Shown: positions 50,105-61,151 of the stretch, piece after piece | Layout of the letters: the number at the start of each line of letters is the position of its first letter | Position numbering within the stretch: the first letter of the stretch is position 1 | Assembly (NCBI RefSeq): GCF_015355755.1 | Contig: NZ_JACVEE010000001.1 | Coordinates: 1,364,001 to 1,428,000, forward strand | Direction: 5' to 3' | Length of the DNA: 64,000 nt | From: Nocardia sp. XZ_19_385 | GTDB taxonomy: Bacteria; Actinomycetota; Actinomycetes; Mycobacteriales; Mycobacteriaceae | Program-made: the position numbers and the translations under genes | Notes under the pieces: generated by a model | Seen by the model: the letters and a program-made list of their open reading frames with translations, nothing else | What the model was told of the DNA's origin: nothing | Database searches by the model: none

Positions 50105-52759
50105 TTACTCGTCCGGGTCCGGGGCGTCGCCGCCGCGGATGGAAAGGAGCAGTCCGTCGAGTTCGTCGGGTTTGATCAGGACGTCGCGGGCCTTGGAGCC
50201 TTCGCTCGGGCCGACGACGCCGCGGGTTTCCATCAGGTCCATCAGGCGGCCCGCTTTGGCGAAGCCGACGCGGAGTTTGCGTTGCAGCATCGAGGTGGAA
50301 CCGAATTGGGAGGTGACGACCAGTTCGATGGCCTGCAGGAGGACGTCGAGGTCGTCGCCGATGTCGGCGTCGACGTCTTTCTTCTCGCCGGGCTTGGCGG
50401 CGGTGATGCCTTCCTGATAGTCCGGCTCGGCCTGGTTCTTGGCGAAATCGACCACGGCGTGGATTTCTTCGTCGCTGATGAACGCGCCCTGCAGGCGGGT
50501 GGGTTTGTTCGCACCCATCGGCAGGAAGAGGCCGTCGCCCATGCCGATAAGTTTTTCGGCGCCCGGCTGGTCCAGGATGACGCGGGAGTCGGTCAGCGAG
50601 GAGGTGGCGAAGGCCAGGCGGGACGGGACGTTGGTCTTGATCAGGCCGGTGACGACGTCCACCGAGGGGCGCTGGGTGGCCAGGACCAGGTGGATGCCGG
50701 CGGCGCGGGCCTTCTGGGTGATGCGGACGATGGCGTCCTCGACATCGCGCGGGGCGGTCATCATGAGGTCGGCGAGCTCGTCGACGATGGCGAGGATGTA
50801 CGGGTACGGGCGATACACCCGTTCGCTGCCCAGCGGCGCCGTGATCAGGCCGGACTTCACCTTCTTGTTGAAGTCGTCGATGTGGCGGACCTTGTTGGCC
50901 TGCATGTCCTGGTAACGCTGCTCCATCTCCTCCACCAGCCAGGCCAGCGCGGCGGCGGCCTTCTTCGGCTGGGTGATGATGGGCGTGATCAGGTGCGGAA
51001 TGCCCTCGTAAGGCGTGAGTTCCACCATTTTCGGGTCGATCAGGATCATCCGGACCTCGTCCGGGGTGGCCCGCTGCAACAGCGACACCAGCATCGAGTT
51101 CACGAAACTCGACTTACCGGAACCGGTGGAACCCGCGACCAGCAGGTGCGGCATCTTCGCCAGGTTGGCGGAGACGAAATCGCCCTCGATGTTCTTGCCG
51201 AGGCCGATCACCAAGGGGTGGTGGTCGTTTCGGGTGGACGGAGCCTTGAGAACGTCGGCCAGGCGCACGAGTTCCCGGTCGGAGTTGGGCACCTCGATGC
51301 CGACGGCGGACTTGCCCGGGATCGGGGCGAGCAGCCGGACGTTCTCCGTCGCAACGGCATAGGCGATGTTGCGGGCCAGCGCGGTGATCTTCTCGACCTT
51401 CACACCCGGCCCGAGTTCGACCTCGTAGCGGGTGACCGTCGGGCCGCGCACGAAACCGGTGACCGCCGCGTCGATCTTGAACTGCACCAGCACCTCGGTG
51501 ATCGCCTCGATCATCGATTCGTTGGCGGCGCTGCGCTTCTTGGGCGGATCGCCGTCGGTGAGCAGGTTGAGCGGCGGCAGCGTGTAGTCGCCCTCGATGA
51601 CCCGTTCCGGAACGAAATCGGGTTCTTTCGGCGGCGGTGGCGGCGTTTGGTCGGCGACCTTGGGGGTCACGCGCTTGCGCGGCTTCGGCGCCGGAGCGGC
51701 ATCCTCGGCCCCGAATTCGGCGGCCGTGGCAATGGTTTTGGCGTCCCGCAGCGGCGGCTCGGACAGCGCCTCGGTGACGGCGTCGGGATCGCCGAACTCG
51801 TCGGGGGGATAGTTCTCGGCAGGAGTGCGGCCGCGTCGCCGGGAACGCCCGCGGTGCAGCGGGAAGCCGTCGGCGTCGTAATCGGCGGGATCGAAATCGC
51901 CGTGTTCGCCGCGGTAGTCGCCGTATTCGTCGCCACCGCTGCCGGTGCCGAAGTACTCACGCAGGCGCTGCGGCACCTCGCGCACGGTGGTGCCGGTGAG
52001 CAGCAGCACGCCGAAGATGATGGCCAGCAACAGAATCGGGACCGACAGCCAGGCGGTGAGGCCGTCGGTCAGCGGACCGCCGACCACGAAACCGGTGAAA
52101 CCCGCTGCGCGCGACCGGCCGTGCGCGTCGTCGGGTGCGCCTGCGGCCAGATGCCACAGGCCGAGGAACGGCAGGCTGACCAGCATTCCGCCGAGCACCA
52201 GGCGGGGCCGGATCTCCGGATGCGGTTCGGTACGCATGAGAATGACGGCGAGTCCGGCGCAGGCGAACGGCAGACCCGCCGAGGCCGAACCCGCGACCCA
52301 GCGGATGGCCTCCTCGACCCAGCGGCCGACCGGGCCACCCGCCGACAACCACACCGCGGCGGCGACGATCGCGCTGACCGCGATCAGGGCCAGCGCCATC
52401 CCGTCGCGCCGGTGGCCGTGTTCGATGTCGCCGGCCCGGCTCAACGTCCGGGTGGTGGCGCCGAGACCATTGGCGAGCATGTTCCAGCCGCCGCTGACCA
52501 CCCGGCTGAAGACCGCGAGCGGCGCGGTGCTGGAGCCGCCGCGCGCGGTGCGGGCGGGGGGACGGCGCGGCGGGGTGGCCCGGGCGCGAGGCGTCGGGCC
52601 GGTGCGGCGCTGAGCGGGGCGTGCGGCGGTGGAACGCGGTGTGGTCGAACGAGTCCGAGACGTGGTGGTCCTCCCTCTGGCCGCTCCTGACTGCTGCGGT
52701 TCCCGCCCTGTTCCCGCCCGTGACCGGGGCGTCGCGGTGTTGCGGGACTTACCTGCCAT
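50105..52759 (-). CDS. ftsK: DNA translocase FtsK
   Basis: FtsK pumps chromosomal DNA through the division septum. The 884-residue protein has a basic disordered N-terminus (1-115), four membrane segments (about 120-260), an acidic/Pro-rich linker (260-400) and the RecA-like motor with Walker A GSTGSGKSS (543-551) and Walker B-like MILIDPKMVELT. The C-terminal gamma winged helix that reads KOPS sites is present (VTSQFGSTSMLQRKLRVGFAKAGRLM). Length is normal for mycolic-acid bacteria. In M. tuberculosis ftsK follows argA directly, whereas here about 20 kb intervene. Confidence 0.97.
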   Translation of the reverse strand: MAGKSRNTATPRSRAGTGREPQQSGAARGRTTTSRTRSTTPRSTAARPAQRRTGPTPRARATPPRRPPARTARGGSSTAPLAVFSRVVSGGWNMLANGLGATTRTLSRAGDIEHGHRRDGMALALIAVSAIVAAAVWLSAGGPVGRWVEEAIRWVAGSASAGLPFACAGLAVILMRTEPHPEIRPRLVLGGMLVSLPFLGLWHLAAGAPDDAHGRSRAAGFTGFVVGGPLTDGLTAWLSVPILLLAIIFGVLLLTGTTVREVPQRLREYFGTGSGGDEYGDYRGEHGDFDPADYDADGFPLHRGRSRRRGRTPAENYPPDEFGDPDAVTEALSEPPLRDAKTIATAAEFGAEDAAPAPKPRKRVTPKVADQTPPPPPKEPDFVPERVIEGDYTLPPLNLLTDGDPPKKRSAANESMIEAITEVLVQFKIDAAVTGFVRGPTVTRYEVELGPGVKVEKITALARNIAYAVATENVRLLAPIPGKSAVGIEVPNSDRELVRLADVLKAPSTRNDHHPLVIGLGKNIEGDFVSANLAKMPHLLVAGSTGSGKSSFVNSMLVSLLQRATPDEVRMILIDPKMVELTPYEGIPHLITPIITQPKKAAAALAWLVEEMEQRYQDMQANKVRHIDDFNKKVKSGLITAPLGSERVYRPYPYILAIVDELADLMMTAPRDVEDAIVRITQKARAAGIHLVLATQRPSVDVVTGLIKTNVPSRLAFATSSLTDSRVILDQPGAEKLIGMGDGLFLPMGANKPTRLQGAFISDEEIHAVVDFAKNQAEPDYQEGITAAKPGEKKDVDADIGDDLDVLLQAIELVVTSQFGSTSMLQRKLRVGFAKAGRLMDLMETRGVVGPSEGSKARDVLIKPDELDGLLLSIRGGDAPDPDE

Positions 52760-52862
52760 TGCTTCAGGCTAACCGCAAAGGCCCCATCCAGACCATCCGC
52801 AACACTGGTATCGGCCGTCTCAGCTGCCAGAAATCGCGATTTCGCCCAGGTGGGCGGCCAAT

Positions 52863-53486
52863 TCAGACCGAACGGTCGAGTTCGAGCACGGAACGGACCG
52901 CCTCGGCCGGACCGCCGGTTTCGAGCCGGACTTCGTCGCGACCGAAGGCGTGCAGCAGTAGCTCGGAGGGCTTACCGGTCAGTGTCACCTCGGCCCCGGA
53001 GCTGTCTTTCGCGACGACTCGACGACCATCGGGCGTCTGCAACACCAGCGCCACCGGCGACTTGCGATAGGACATCTTCGCCATCCGCCGCACCAGCGAC
53101 CACAACTTCGCCTCGTCGGCATCGGAGAGTTCGCGCGGTGCCCAGTCGGGCGCGGCGCGGCGCACGTCCTCGTGATGGACGAACATTTCGCTCAGGTTGG
53201 CCATCGCGTCCACCGGCTTGAGCGGCGACCACCACGGCGGCCCGGTCCGCACGAGCTCCAGCAGCTCGTCGAAGGGCTTGCGCGCGGTCTTGTCCTGCAC
53301 CGAATCCAAATATCCGGCAAAGGGTTTCAGCAGAATGCCGGGCGCGGCATCGGGGCGGCGCTCGCGAACCACCAAGTGCGCAGCCAGATCTCGCACCGTC
53401 CAGGTCCCGCACAGAGTGGGCGCTTCGGGGCCCGCGGCGGACATCGCGACCACCAGTGCTTGCCGTTCGCGCTGCGCAATGCTCAT
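52863..53486 (-). CDS. TIGR03085-type DinB-like metal-binding protein
   Basis: The 207-residue protein starts MSIAQRERQALVVAM and has the DinB/maleylpyruvate isomerase-like four-helix fold: GTWTVRDLAAHLVVRERRPDA near residue 32 and NLSEMFVHHEDVRRA near 100. The three His residues (AAHLVV, VHHEDV) are candidate metal ligands, as in mycothiol-dependent DinB proteins. A C-terminal SCP2-like lobe (VTLTGKPSELLLHAFGR) follows. It probably uses or binds mycothiol; the substrate is unknown. Confidence 0.85.
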   Translation of the reverse strand: MSIAQRERQALVVAMSAAGPEAPTLCGTWTVRDLAAHLVVRERRPDAAPGILLKPFAGYLDSVQDKTARKPFDELLELVRTGPPWWSPLKPVDAMANLSEMFVHHEDVRRAAPDWAPRELSDADEAKLWSLVRRMAKMSYRKSPVALVLQTPDGRRVVAKDSSGAEVTLTGKPSELLLHAFGRDEVRLETGGPAEAVRSVLELDRSV

Positions 53487-53585
53487 AAAGCTGAACATAG
53501 CCGACTTCCCCGGTCCGCCACACCGCCGACTCAGACAGAGGCTTGTCGAATCCTTATGAGATGCCTGGAATCCGAGATATCGGGC

Positions 53586-53610
53586 TGGCGTCAGAGATGT
53601 GGCAAATGTA
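53586..53610 (+). promoter_or_regulatory. Promoter-like element shared by the two DUF4189 genes (copy 1)
   Basis: TGGCGT, 17 bases and TACGTT occur here and again before the second DUF4189 gene; the intervening GATGT and AAATG are shared. The pattern has sigma-70-like geometry, although TGGCGT is not a consensus -35. Confidence 0.55.
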
Positions 53611-53667
53611 CGTTTGTCTCGTTCCGTCGCGGGCCGCGCCCTCGACGTCGACTGAGGGGATCAAGTT

Positions 53668-54063
53668 TTGAAGAAGTTCGCGACGCTTGCCGCGGTCCTG
53701 CCGGCGATAGCCGGAACGGTATTAGCTGCCACTGCGGCTCCGGCCCACGCTCAGGGCCCGTCCTACGGGGGCATCGCCGTGGCGATGTCGAACCACCACT
53801 ACGGCTTCACCTACAACGTGGCCACCCACGCCGCCGCGGAGGCCGGGGCGGTCCGCGCCTGTCTGCAGTACGGCGGTAACCCGGACTGCCGCCCGGTGCT
53901 CACCTGGCGCAATGGCTGTGGGGCGCTTGCCATTTCACCCACGCACTGGAGTTATGGCTCGGGCCCGTCGCTCCGTGCCGCGCGCGATCGAGCGATCGCC
54001 AACAATCCGGGCCGGGGCGCCCGCATCGAGCACTGGCAGTGCACCGAGGGCTACGCCCTGTAG
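53668..54063 (+). CDS. Secreted DUF4189 protein
   Basis: TTG 53668 with GAGGGGATC upstream starts a 131-residue protein. A Sec signal peptide (KKFATLAAVLPAIAGTVLAA) ends at APAHA-Q. The mature domain matches DUF4189: YGGIAVAMSNHHYGFTYNVAT, then AVRACLQYGG, TWRNGCGALAIS and a closing HWQCTEGY. Four cysteines would form two disulfides outside the cell. The next gene is a paralogue. Confidence 0.85.
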   Translation: MKKFATLAAVLPAIAGTVLAATAAPAHAQGPSYGGIAVAMSNHHYGFTYNVATHAAAEAGAVRACLQYGGNPDCRPVLTWRNGCGALAISPTHWSYGSGPSLRAARDRAIANNPGRGARIEHWQCTEGYAL

Positions 54064-54128
54064 CCGACATCCAGATTTTCGACCCGCAACGGCATTCATG
54101 CGCACCCGAATTCGCGAAACCTACAGGT

Positions 54129-54153
54129 TGGCGTCTCGGATGTCGGAAATGTA
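54129..54153 (+). promoter_or_regulatory. Promoter-like element shared by the two DUF4189 genes (copy 2)
   Basis: TGGCGT-N17-TACGTT again, with GATGT and AAATG at matching positions, 56 bases before the second DUF4189 gene. The two genes thus appear to be separately promoted but coregulated. Confidence 0.55.
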
Positions 54154-54208
54154 CGTTGTCAACGATCCGCTGGGTCCGGATCGCTAAGTCAATGGAGGGC
54201 GTTCACAC

Positions 54209-54589
54209 GTGAAGAAGTTCATCACCGCAGCCACCACAATGGTTGCCGTCGGTGCGGCACTTGCCGTTTCGGCTCCGGCCGCGCAGGCGCAGGGCGGTGG
54301 TTACTACGGTGCCATCGCGACCGGTAACAACGGCCGCTGGAGTATCACCAACAACTACAACGGCTTCCAGGAGGCCGAGGGCGCCGCGGTGCGGACCTGC
54401 GGCGGTGGCTGCTCGGTCCTGCTGTCCTGGCGCAACGGCTGTGCCGTGCTGGTGGCGCGCAAGAACCCGCGCTCGACGACCTGGCAGGCCTCCTCGCGGT
54501 CCAACTATGGCGCCGCCCGTGACGCCGCGCTGTCCCGGCTGGCCGGCAGCCACGTCGTGACCTGGCGCTGCACCAACGGCTACAGCTAG
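54209..54589 (+). CDS. Secreted DUF4189 protein, paralogue
   Basis: GTG 54209 starts a 126-residue protein with a signal peptide (KKFITAATTMVAVGAALAVS) cleaved after APAAQA. The mature part shares with its neighbour YGAIATG, GAAVRTCGG, LSWRNGCAVLV and TWRCTNGYS. It is a tandem duplication of the preceding gene with strong divergence. Secreted DUF4189 proteins are common in Nocardia and mycobacteria and have no known function. Confidence 0.87.
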   Translation: MKKFITAATTMVAVGAALAVSAPAAQAQGGGYYGAIATGNNGRWSITNNYNGFQEAEGAAVRTCGGGCSVLLSWRNGCAVLVARKNPRSTTWQASSRSNYGAARDAALSRLAGSHVVTWRCTNGYS

Positions 54590-54650
54590 AACCGGTACCT
54601 TTGCCGCGGCAAACCCGGTGCGGCGAACACTTTTTCATCGAGGGGAATAC

Positions 54651-55211
54651 GTGAAACTCCGATCCATTCGCGCCGCGGTCGCCATCGTGGCCGCCGCCTC
54701 CGCGCTCACGCTGACCGCGTGCGGTTCCGACAAGGGCGACTCCACGTCGAGCCCCAGCGCGACGGCGACGTCCGCGGGTCAGTACGAAGAAGGCAAGAAG
54801 GCCGGTGAAGCGATCGAGGCCGAAGGCGAGCTGACCACCACGCCGCCGCCGAACCTGCCCAAGCCGACCGTCGCCGAGCTGAACGAGAAGATCAACAAGG
54901 CCTTCGACGCCTCGGTCGGCGAGGAAGAGAAGATCAGCTGGGTGCAGGATGCCGAAAAGGATCCGCAGCTGGTCGACAAGCTGGTCGACGCCGCGAAGAA
55001 GAACAACGTCAAGGTCGAGATCACCGGCGTGCAGGAGCCCAAGGAGGGCAAACTGAAGGCCGACGCCAAGGTCACCATCGGCGGTGCGCCGGTGGAGAAC
55101 GCCTTCGTCGAGTTCGTCGCCGAGACCGAGGGCTGGAAGGTGTCGAACCAGTTCACCTGCAACATCGTCAAGGCGGCGAAGCTGGATTCGGCTGCCTGCC
55201 AGGCGAAGTAA
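54651..55211 (+). CDS. Lipoprotein with MTB12-like domain
   Basis: GTG 54651 with GAGGGGAATAC upstream starts a 186-residue lipoprotein: signal RAAVAIVAAASALTLTAC with lipobox LTAC. After a Ser/Thr linker, residues 75-180 (TVAELNEKINKAFDASVGEEEKISWVQDAEKDPQL...) match the MTB12/CFP2 low-molecular-weight antigen fold, with two cysteines near the end (FTCNIV, AACQAK). It is extracytoplasmic and surface-anchored; the function is unknown. Confidence 0.82.
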   Translation: MKLRSIRAAVAIVAAASALTLTACGSDKGDSTSSPSATATSAGQYEEGKKAGEAIEAEGELTTTPPPNLPKPTVAELNEKINKAFDASVGEEEKISWVQDAEKDPQLVDKLVDAAKKNNVKVEITGVQEPKEGKLKADAKVTIGGAPVENAFVEFVAETEGWKVSNQFTCNIVKAAKLDSAACQAK

Positions 55212-55222
55212 CGGATACACGA

Positions 55223-55258
55223 AAAAGCGCCGGGAAGCGATTGCTTCCCGGCGCTTTT
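55223..55258. terminator. Bidirectional intrinsic terminator
   Basis: A 16-bp perfect stem AAAAGCGCCGGGAAGC with loop GATT is flanked by A and T runs on both strands. It serves the lipoprotein gene and the convergent RNase J gene. Confidence 0.92.
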
Positions 55259-55266
55259 CGTATGTC

Positions 55267-58268
<3,002 letters not shown>

Positions 58269-58360
58269 TCAGGAACGACATCCTGACCGCCGATCGACGC
58301 GCCCGGCCCGGTGATTCACCTCCCACCCCGATGATCTATGGCATCAATCCCGCCCTTGTC

Positions 58361-58391
58361 TGACACCAGATATGACGTCACACTGGTGTCA
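58361..58391. promoter_or_regulatory. Inverted repeat overlapping the start of the RHH gene
   Basis: TGACACCAG (58361-58369) and CTGGTGTCA (58383-58391) form a 9-bp inverted repeat with a 13-base spacer; the centre contains TGACGTCA. The last base is the A of the ATG, so binding would block expression. An autoregulatory site for the ribbon-helix-helix product is likely. Confidence 0.7.
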
Positions 58392-58867
58392 TGGATCTGA
58401 ACAAGTACACCACCCGGCTGCGCGAAGACCTGATCGCGGCCGCCGCCCTGGGCGACGAGAAGACGCAGGCCACCGCTGCCGCACTGGCGGCGGCCACGGA
58501 AAGTTCGGCGCGGCTGGCGTTGCTGGCGGCGCTGTCGGATCTGGCCGCAGAGGTCAGCGCCGAGCTCGGGGACCGGACGGTGCACGTCTCGGTCGACGGC
58601 ACCGACGCCACCGTGGACGTCCGGAAGAACCCGGGCTCGGACGAGCCGCCCACGTTCGAGGAGATGACCGGAGATATCAGCCGCGTCACCTTGCGGATGG
58701 TCGAGCAGTTGAAATCCAAGGCCGAGGAAGCGGCACAACAGAGCGGGATGTCGTTGAACGGCTGGCTGCAGAACACCGTCAGCGATGCGCTGCGCCATCA
58801 GATGGGCGGGTACGGCAGCCGGCACAAGCGGGACCGGGACAGCGGGTTCGGTAAGACCGACATCTGA
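58391..58867 (+). CDS. Ribbon-helix-helix protein with N-terminal helical domain (HicB-like)
   Basis: The 158-residue protein has a helical N-terminal half (DLNKYTTRLREDLIAAAALG...LLAALSDLAAEVSAELGD) with a small beta unit (RTVHVSVDGTDATVDV). The C-terminal part is the HicB/Arc type RHH: ISRVTLRMVEQLKSKAEEAAQQSGMSLNGWLQNTVSDALR. A Gly/Arg/Lys tail follows. No HicA-like toxin is adjacent. Its own promoter carries a perfect inverted repeat, so it is probably an autorepressor. Confidence 0.82.
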   Translation: MDLNKYTTRLREDLIAAAALGDEKTQATAAALAAATESSARLALLAALSDLAAEVSAELGDRTVHVSVDGTDATVDVRKNPGSDEPPTFEEMTGDISRVTLRMVEQLKSKAEEAAQQSGMSLNGWLQNTVSDALRHQMGGYGSRHKRDRDSGFGKTDI

Positions 58868-58871
58868 GGCG

Positions 58872-60104
58872 CTAGAGCAGCGGCGCGAGATCGCCCTTCG
58901 CGCCGATCACCACCTCGTCGAGCTCTAGCCAGTCGGCCATTTCACGCAGCGAGTTCTTCAGGGCGGCAGCGGTTTCCAGGGTGCAGTGGCCCGGTTCGGC
59001 GAAGGCGCCGGGCACCAGGAGGCGGCCGGTCGCGCGTTCGGCGCGCAGGTCGACACGGCCGACGAGTGCACCGTCGAGCAGGAACGGGAAGACGTAATAG
59101 CCGTGCACCCGTTTGGGTTCCGGGGTGTAGATCTCGATCCGATAGTGGAAGTCGAAAATCCGTTCGGTGCGCGGCCGGAAGAAGATCAGCGGGTCGAACG
59201 GGCAGAGCAGGGCCGCGCCCTCGATCGCGCGCGGCGTCTTCGCGCCGGTGCGGAGGTAGGCGGGTTTGTCCCAGCCGGTGACCTCGACCGGTTCCAGCTC
59301 CCCCGCGTCGACCAGTTCGGCGATCGCGGGTTCGGTCTGGGAGCGGTGCATGCGGTAGTAGTCGCGCAGATCGGGTTCGGTCGCGACGCCCAAAGCCGTT
59401 GCTGCGCGCAGGATCAGCTCACGGAACGCGTCGGTGTCGGAGATCTGGCGCGCCAGCACCTCCGGCGGGATGACCCGCTCGGTCAGGTCGTAGTGCCGGG
59501 CGAATCCGACCCGCTTGTCCACCGACAGCTCGCCGGTGGCGAACAACTGCTCGCAGACGATCTTGGTGTCGCTGAGATTCCAGCCCCAATGATCTTTGGC
59601 GCGCGGCTTGTCCAGCTCGAGGTGGCGTTCCACCTCACCGGCCGTCGACGGACCGGCCGCGCGGATGACATCGAGGATGTCCTTGCTCAGGGTCGGACTG
59701 TGCTCGAGTACCCGCTTGGCCGACGCCCAGCGGCCGTGCTGATATTTCGCCATCCGCCAGCGCATCAGCGGCCAATCCTCGACCGGGAGCAGCGCGGCCT
59801 CGTGCGCCCAGTACTCCACCAGCCGCCGCGGCCGGCGCGCGCTGTGGCTCCACGCGAACTCGTCCAGCAATGCCCGGTCGTAGGCGCCGATGCGGCTGAA
59901 TACCGGGGCGTAGTGCGCGCGCACCACCGCCGACACCGAATCCAGTTGCAACAGCTGGGTTCTGCTCAGCACATCCTGAATGGCCCGGCGGTTGGCGACC
60001 GCCGGTTTCCGCCTGCCGAACCCCTGCGCCGCCAATGCCGTCCGGCGTGCCGCCGCCGCGCTCATCCTTCGCACCCGTCGAAGGATGCCACGGGGGTACG
60101 ACAA
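58872..60104 (-). CDS. YcaQ-like (HTH_42) DNA glycosylase family protein
   Basis: The 410-residue protein has the winged-helix pattern of the HTH_42 family with QLDS (residues 52-55 in LLQLDSVSAVVRAHY), the Q-x-D catalytic motif of interstrand-crosslink glycosylases such as E. coli YcaQ and Streptomyces AlkZ. Further landmarks are EYWAHEAALLPVEDWPLMRWRM and LLCPFDPLIFFRPR. It probably excises bulky or crosslinked alkylated bases. In AlkZ systems such enzymes give self-resistance to a genotoxin, but here no cluster is adjacent. Confidence 0.88.
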   Translation of the reverse strand: MSYPRGILRRVRRMSAAAARRTALAAQGFGRRKPAVANRRAIQDVLSRTQLLQLDSVSAVVRAHYAPVFSRIGAYDRALLDEFAWSHSARRPRRLVEYWAHEAALLPVEDWPLMRWRMAKYQHGRWASAKRVLEHSPTLSKDILDVIRAAGPSTAGEVERHLELDKPRAKDHWGWNLSDTKIVCEQLFATGELSVDKRVGFARHYDLTERVIPPEVLARQISDTDAFRELILRAATALGVATEPDLRDYYRMHRSQTEPAIAELVDAGELEPVEVTGWDKPAYLRTGAKTPRAIEGAALLCPFDPLIFFRPRTERIFDFHYRIEIYTPEPKRVHGYYVFPFLLDGALVGRVDLRAERATGRLLVPGAFAEPGHCTLETAAALKNSLREMADWLELDEVVIGAKGDLAPLL

Positions 60105-60122
60105 GTTCGCCGGACCCTACAA

Positions 60123-61151
60123 CTAGCAGGCCTCGGTCATGACGCTGACCGCGCCGGCGGTGTCGATCTCGGTGCGGCGATCGGCGTCGGGGGCGTTGGC
60201 CAGCACGGTGGCCAGGATGCGGCGGCCCATGGGCAGCACCCGCACGGTCACCGAGCCCGCGTTGGCGGCGTCCAATTCCTTTGTCGCCGCGTCGATCACG
60301 CGTTCCCGCACCCAGCGCGGCACGCCCGCGAAACCGCCGTCGTCGAGCAGCACCACCTCGACGCCGCGGGAGCGGGCGCCGCGGGCGGCACTGCTCAATT
60401 CGTCGGTGACCAGCTGTGGCGCGCGCAGTCCGTCGCGCAGTTCGGCTTCCAGCAGCCGGCACTGCTCGCGTTCCTCGGCGGTCAGGTCGGCGCCGTCGGC
60501 GATGCGTTCCAGGATCGGGCGGGCCACCTTGTCCAGGCGAGCCAATTGCCGGTCCCGTTCGCCGTTCTCGGCTTCCATGCTGGCTTCGGCGGCGGCGCGC
60601 ATGGTCGCCTCTTCGCGCAGCAACCGCAGTGAACGCTGGGTCGGGCGCATGAGGGCGGCACACACCGAGACACCCGCGACGGTGGCGACCGGAACGACCG
60701 AACCGGCCATCACTCCGGCGCGCAACTCACCGAGCACCCCCGCGCTGACCACCACCACGGCGATGGCGGCCACGCCGAGCCAGGCCGCGCCCAGCCGTCC
60801 GCGCAGCACCAGCACGGCCAGCACGTAGGAGGACGCGAACGCCGTCCAGACCGGGCGCGACCAGCCGCTCTGCACGTCCATGGTGGTCAGGGCCGTCGCC
60901 ACCGGACCGGACGCCGTCACGAAAACCGTTGCGGGCCAAGGCAATGGATCCACTGGGATGACCAGCACCAGGATCCCGGCCACGACCAGCAGCGCCGCGG
61001 CCACGGCCGCCGCGATGAGCGGCACATGCGACAGATTGCGCACCATGTACAGCACGATGGTCAGCTCGAGAATGATCAGGAACAGCCAGGCCGAGCCGTC
61101 CCGCAGGCCGAGCAGATCGCGCAGGCCGAATTCGTTGCCGGTATCAGCCAT
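60123..61151 (-). CDS. Membrane protein with degenerate histidine-kinase-like output region
   Basis: The 342-residue protein has six membrane segments (about residues 20-170), then a coiled coil (LRLLREEATMRAAAEASMEAENGERD) and a C-terminal region (APQLVTDELSSAARGARSRGVEVVLLDDGGF) recalling a HATPase fold without a convincing G-box. It starts inside the end of the kinase gene (overlap of eight bases) and is therefore cotranscribed. It may be a co-sensor or pseudokinase that modulates the neighbouring kinase. Confidence 0.72.
   Translation of the reverse strand: MADTGNEFGLRDLLGLRDGSAWLFLIILELTIVLYMVRNLSHVPLIAAAVAAALLVVAGILVLVIPVDPLPWPATVFVTASGPVATALTTMDVQSGWSRPVWTAFASSYVLAVLVLRGRLGAAWLGVAAIAVVVVSAGVLGELRAGVMAGSVVPVATVAGVSVCAALMRPTQRSLRLLREEATMRAAAEASMEAENGERDRQLARLDKVARPILERIADGADLTAEEREQCRLLEAELRDGLRAPQLVTDELSSAARGARSRGVEVVLLDDGGFAGVPRWVRERVIDAATKELDAANAGSVTVRVLPMGRRILATVLANAPDADRRTEIDTAGAVSVMTEAC

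Noticed and set aside
50282..52690. An 802-codon plus-strand open frame
   Set aside because: Antisense of ftsK; a GC-skew artefact.
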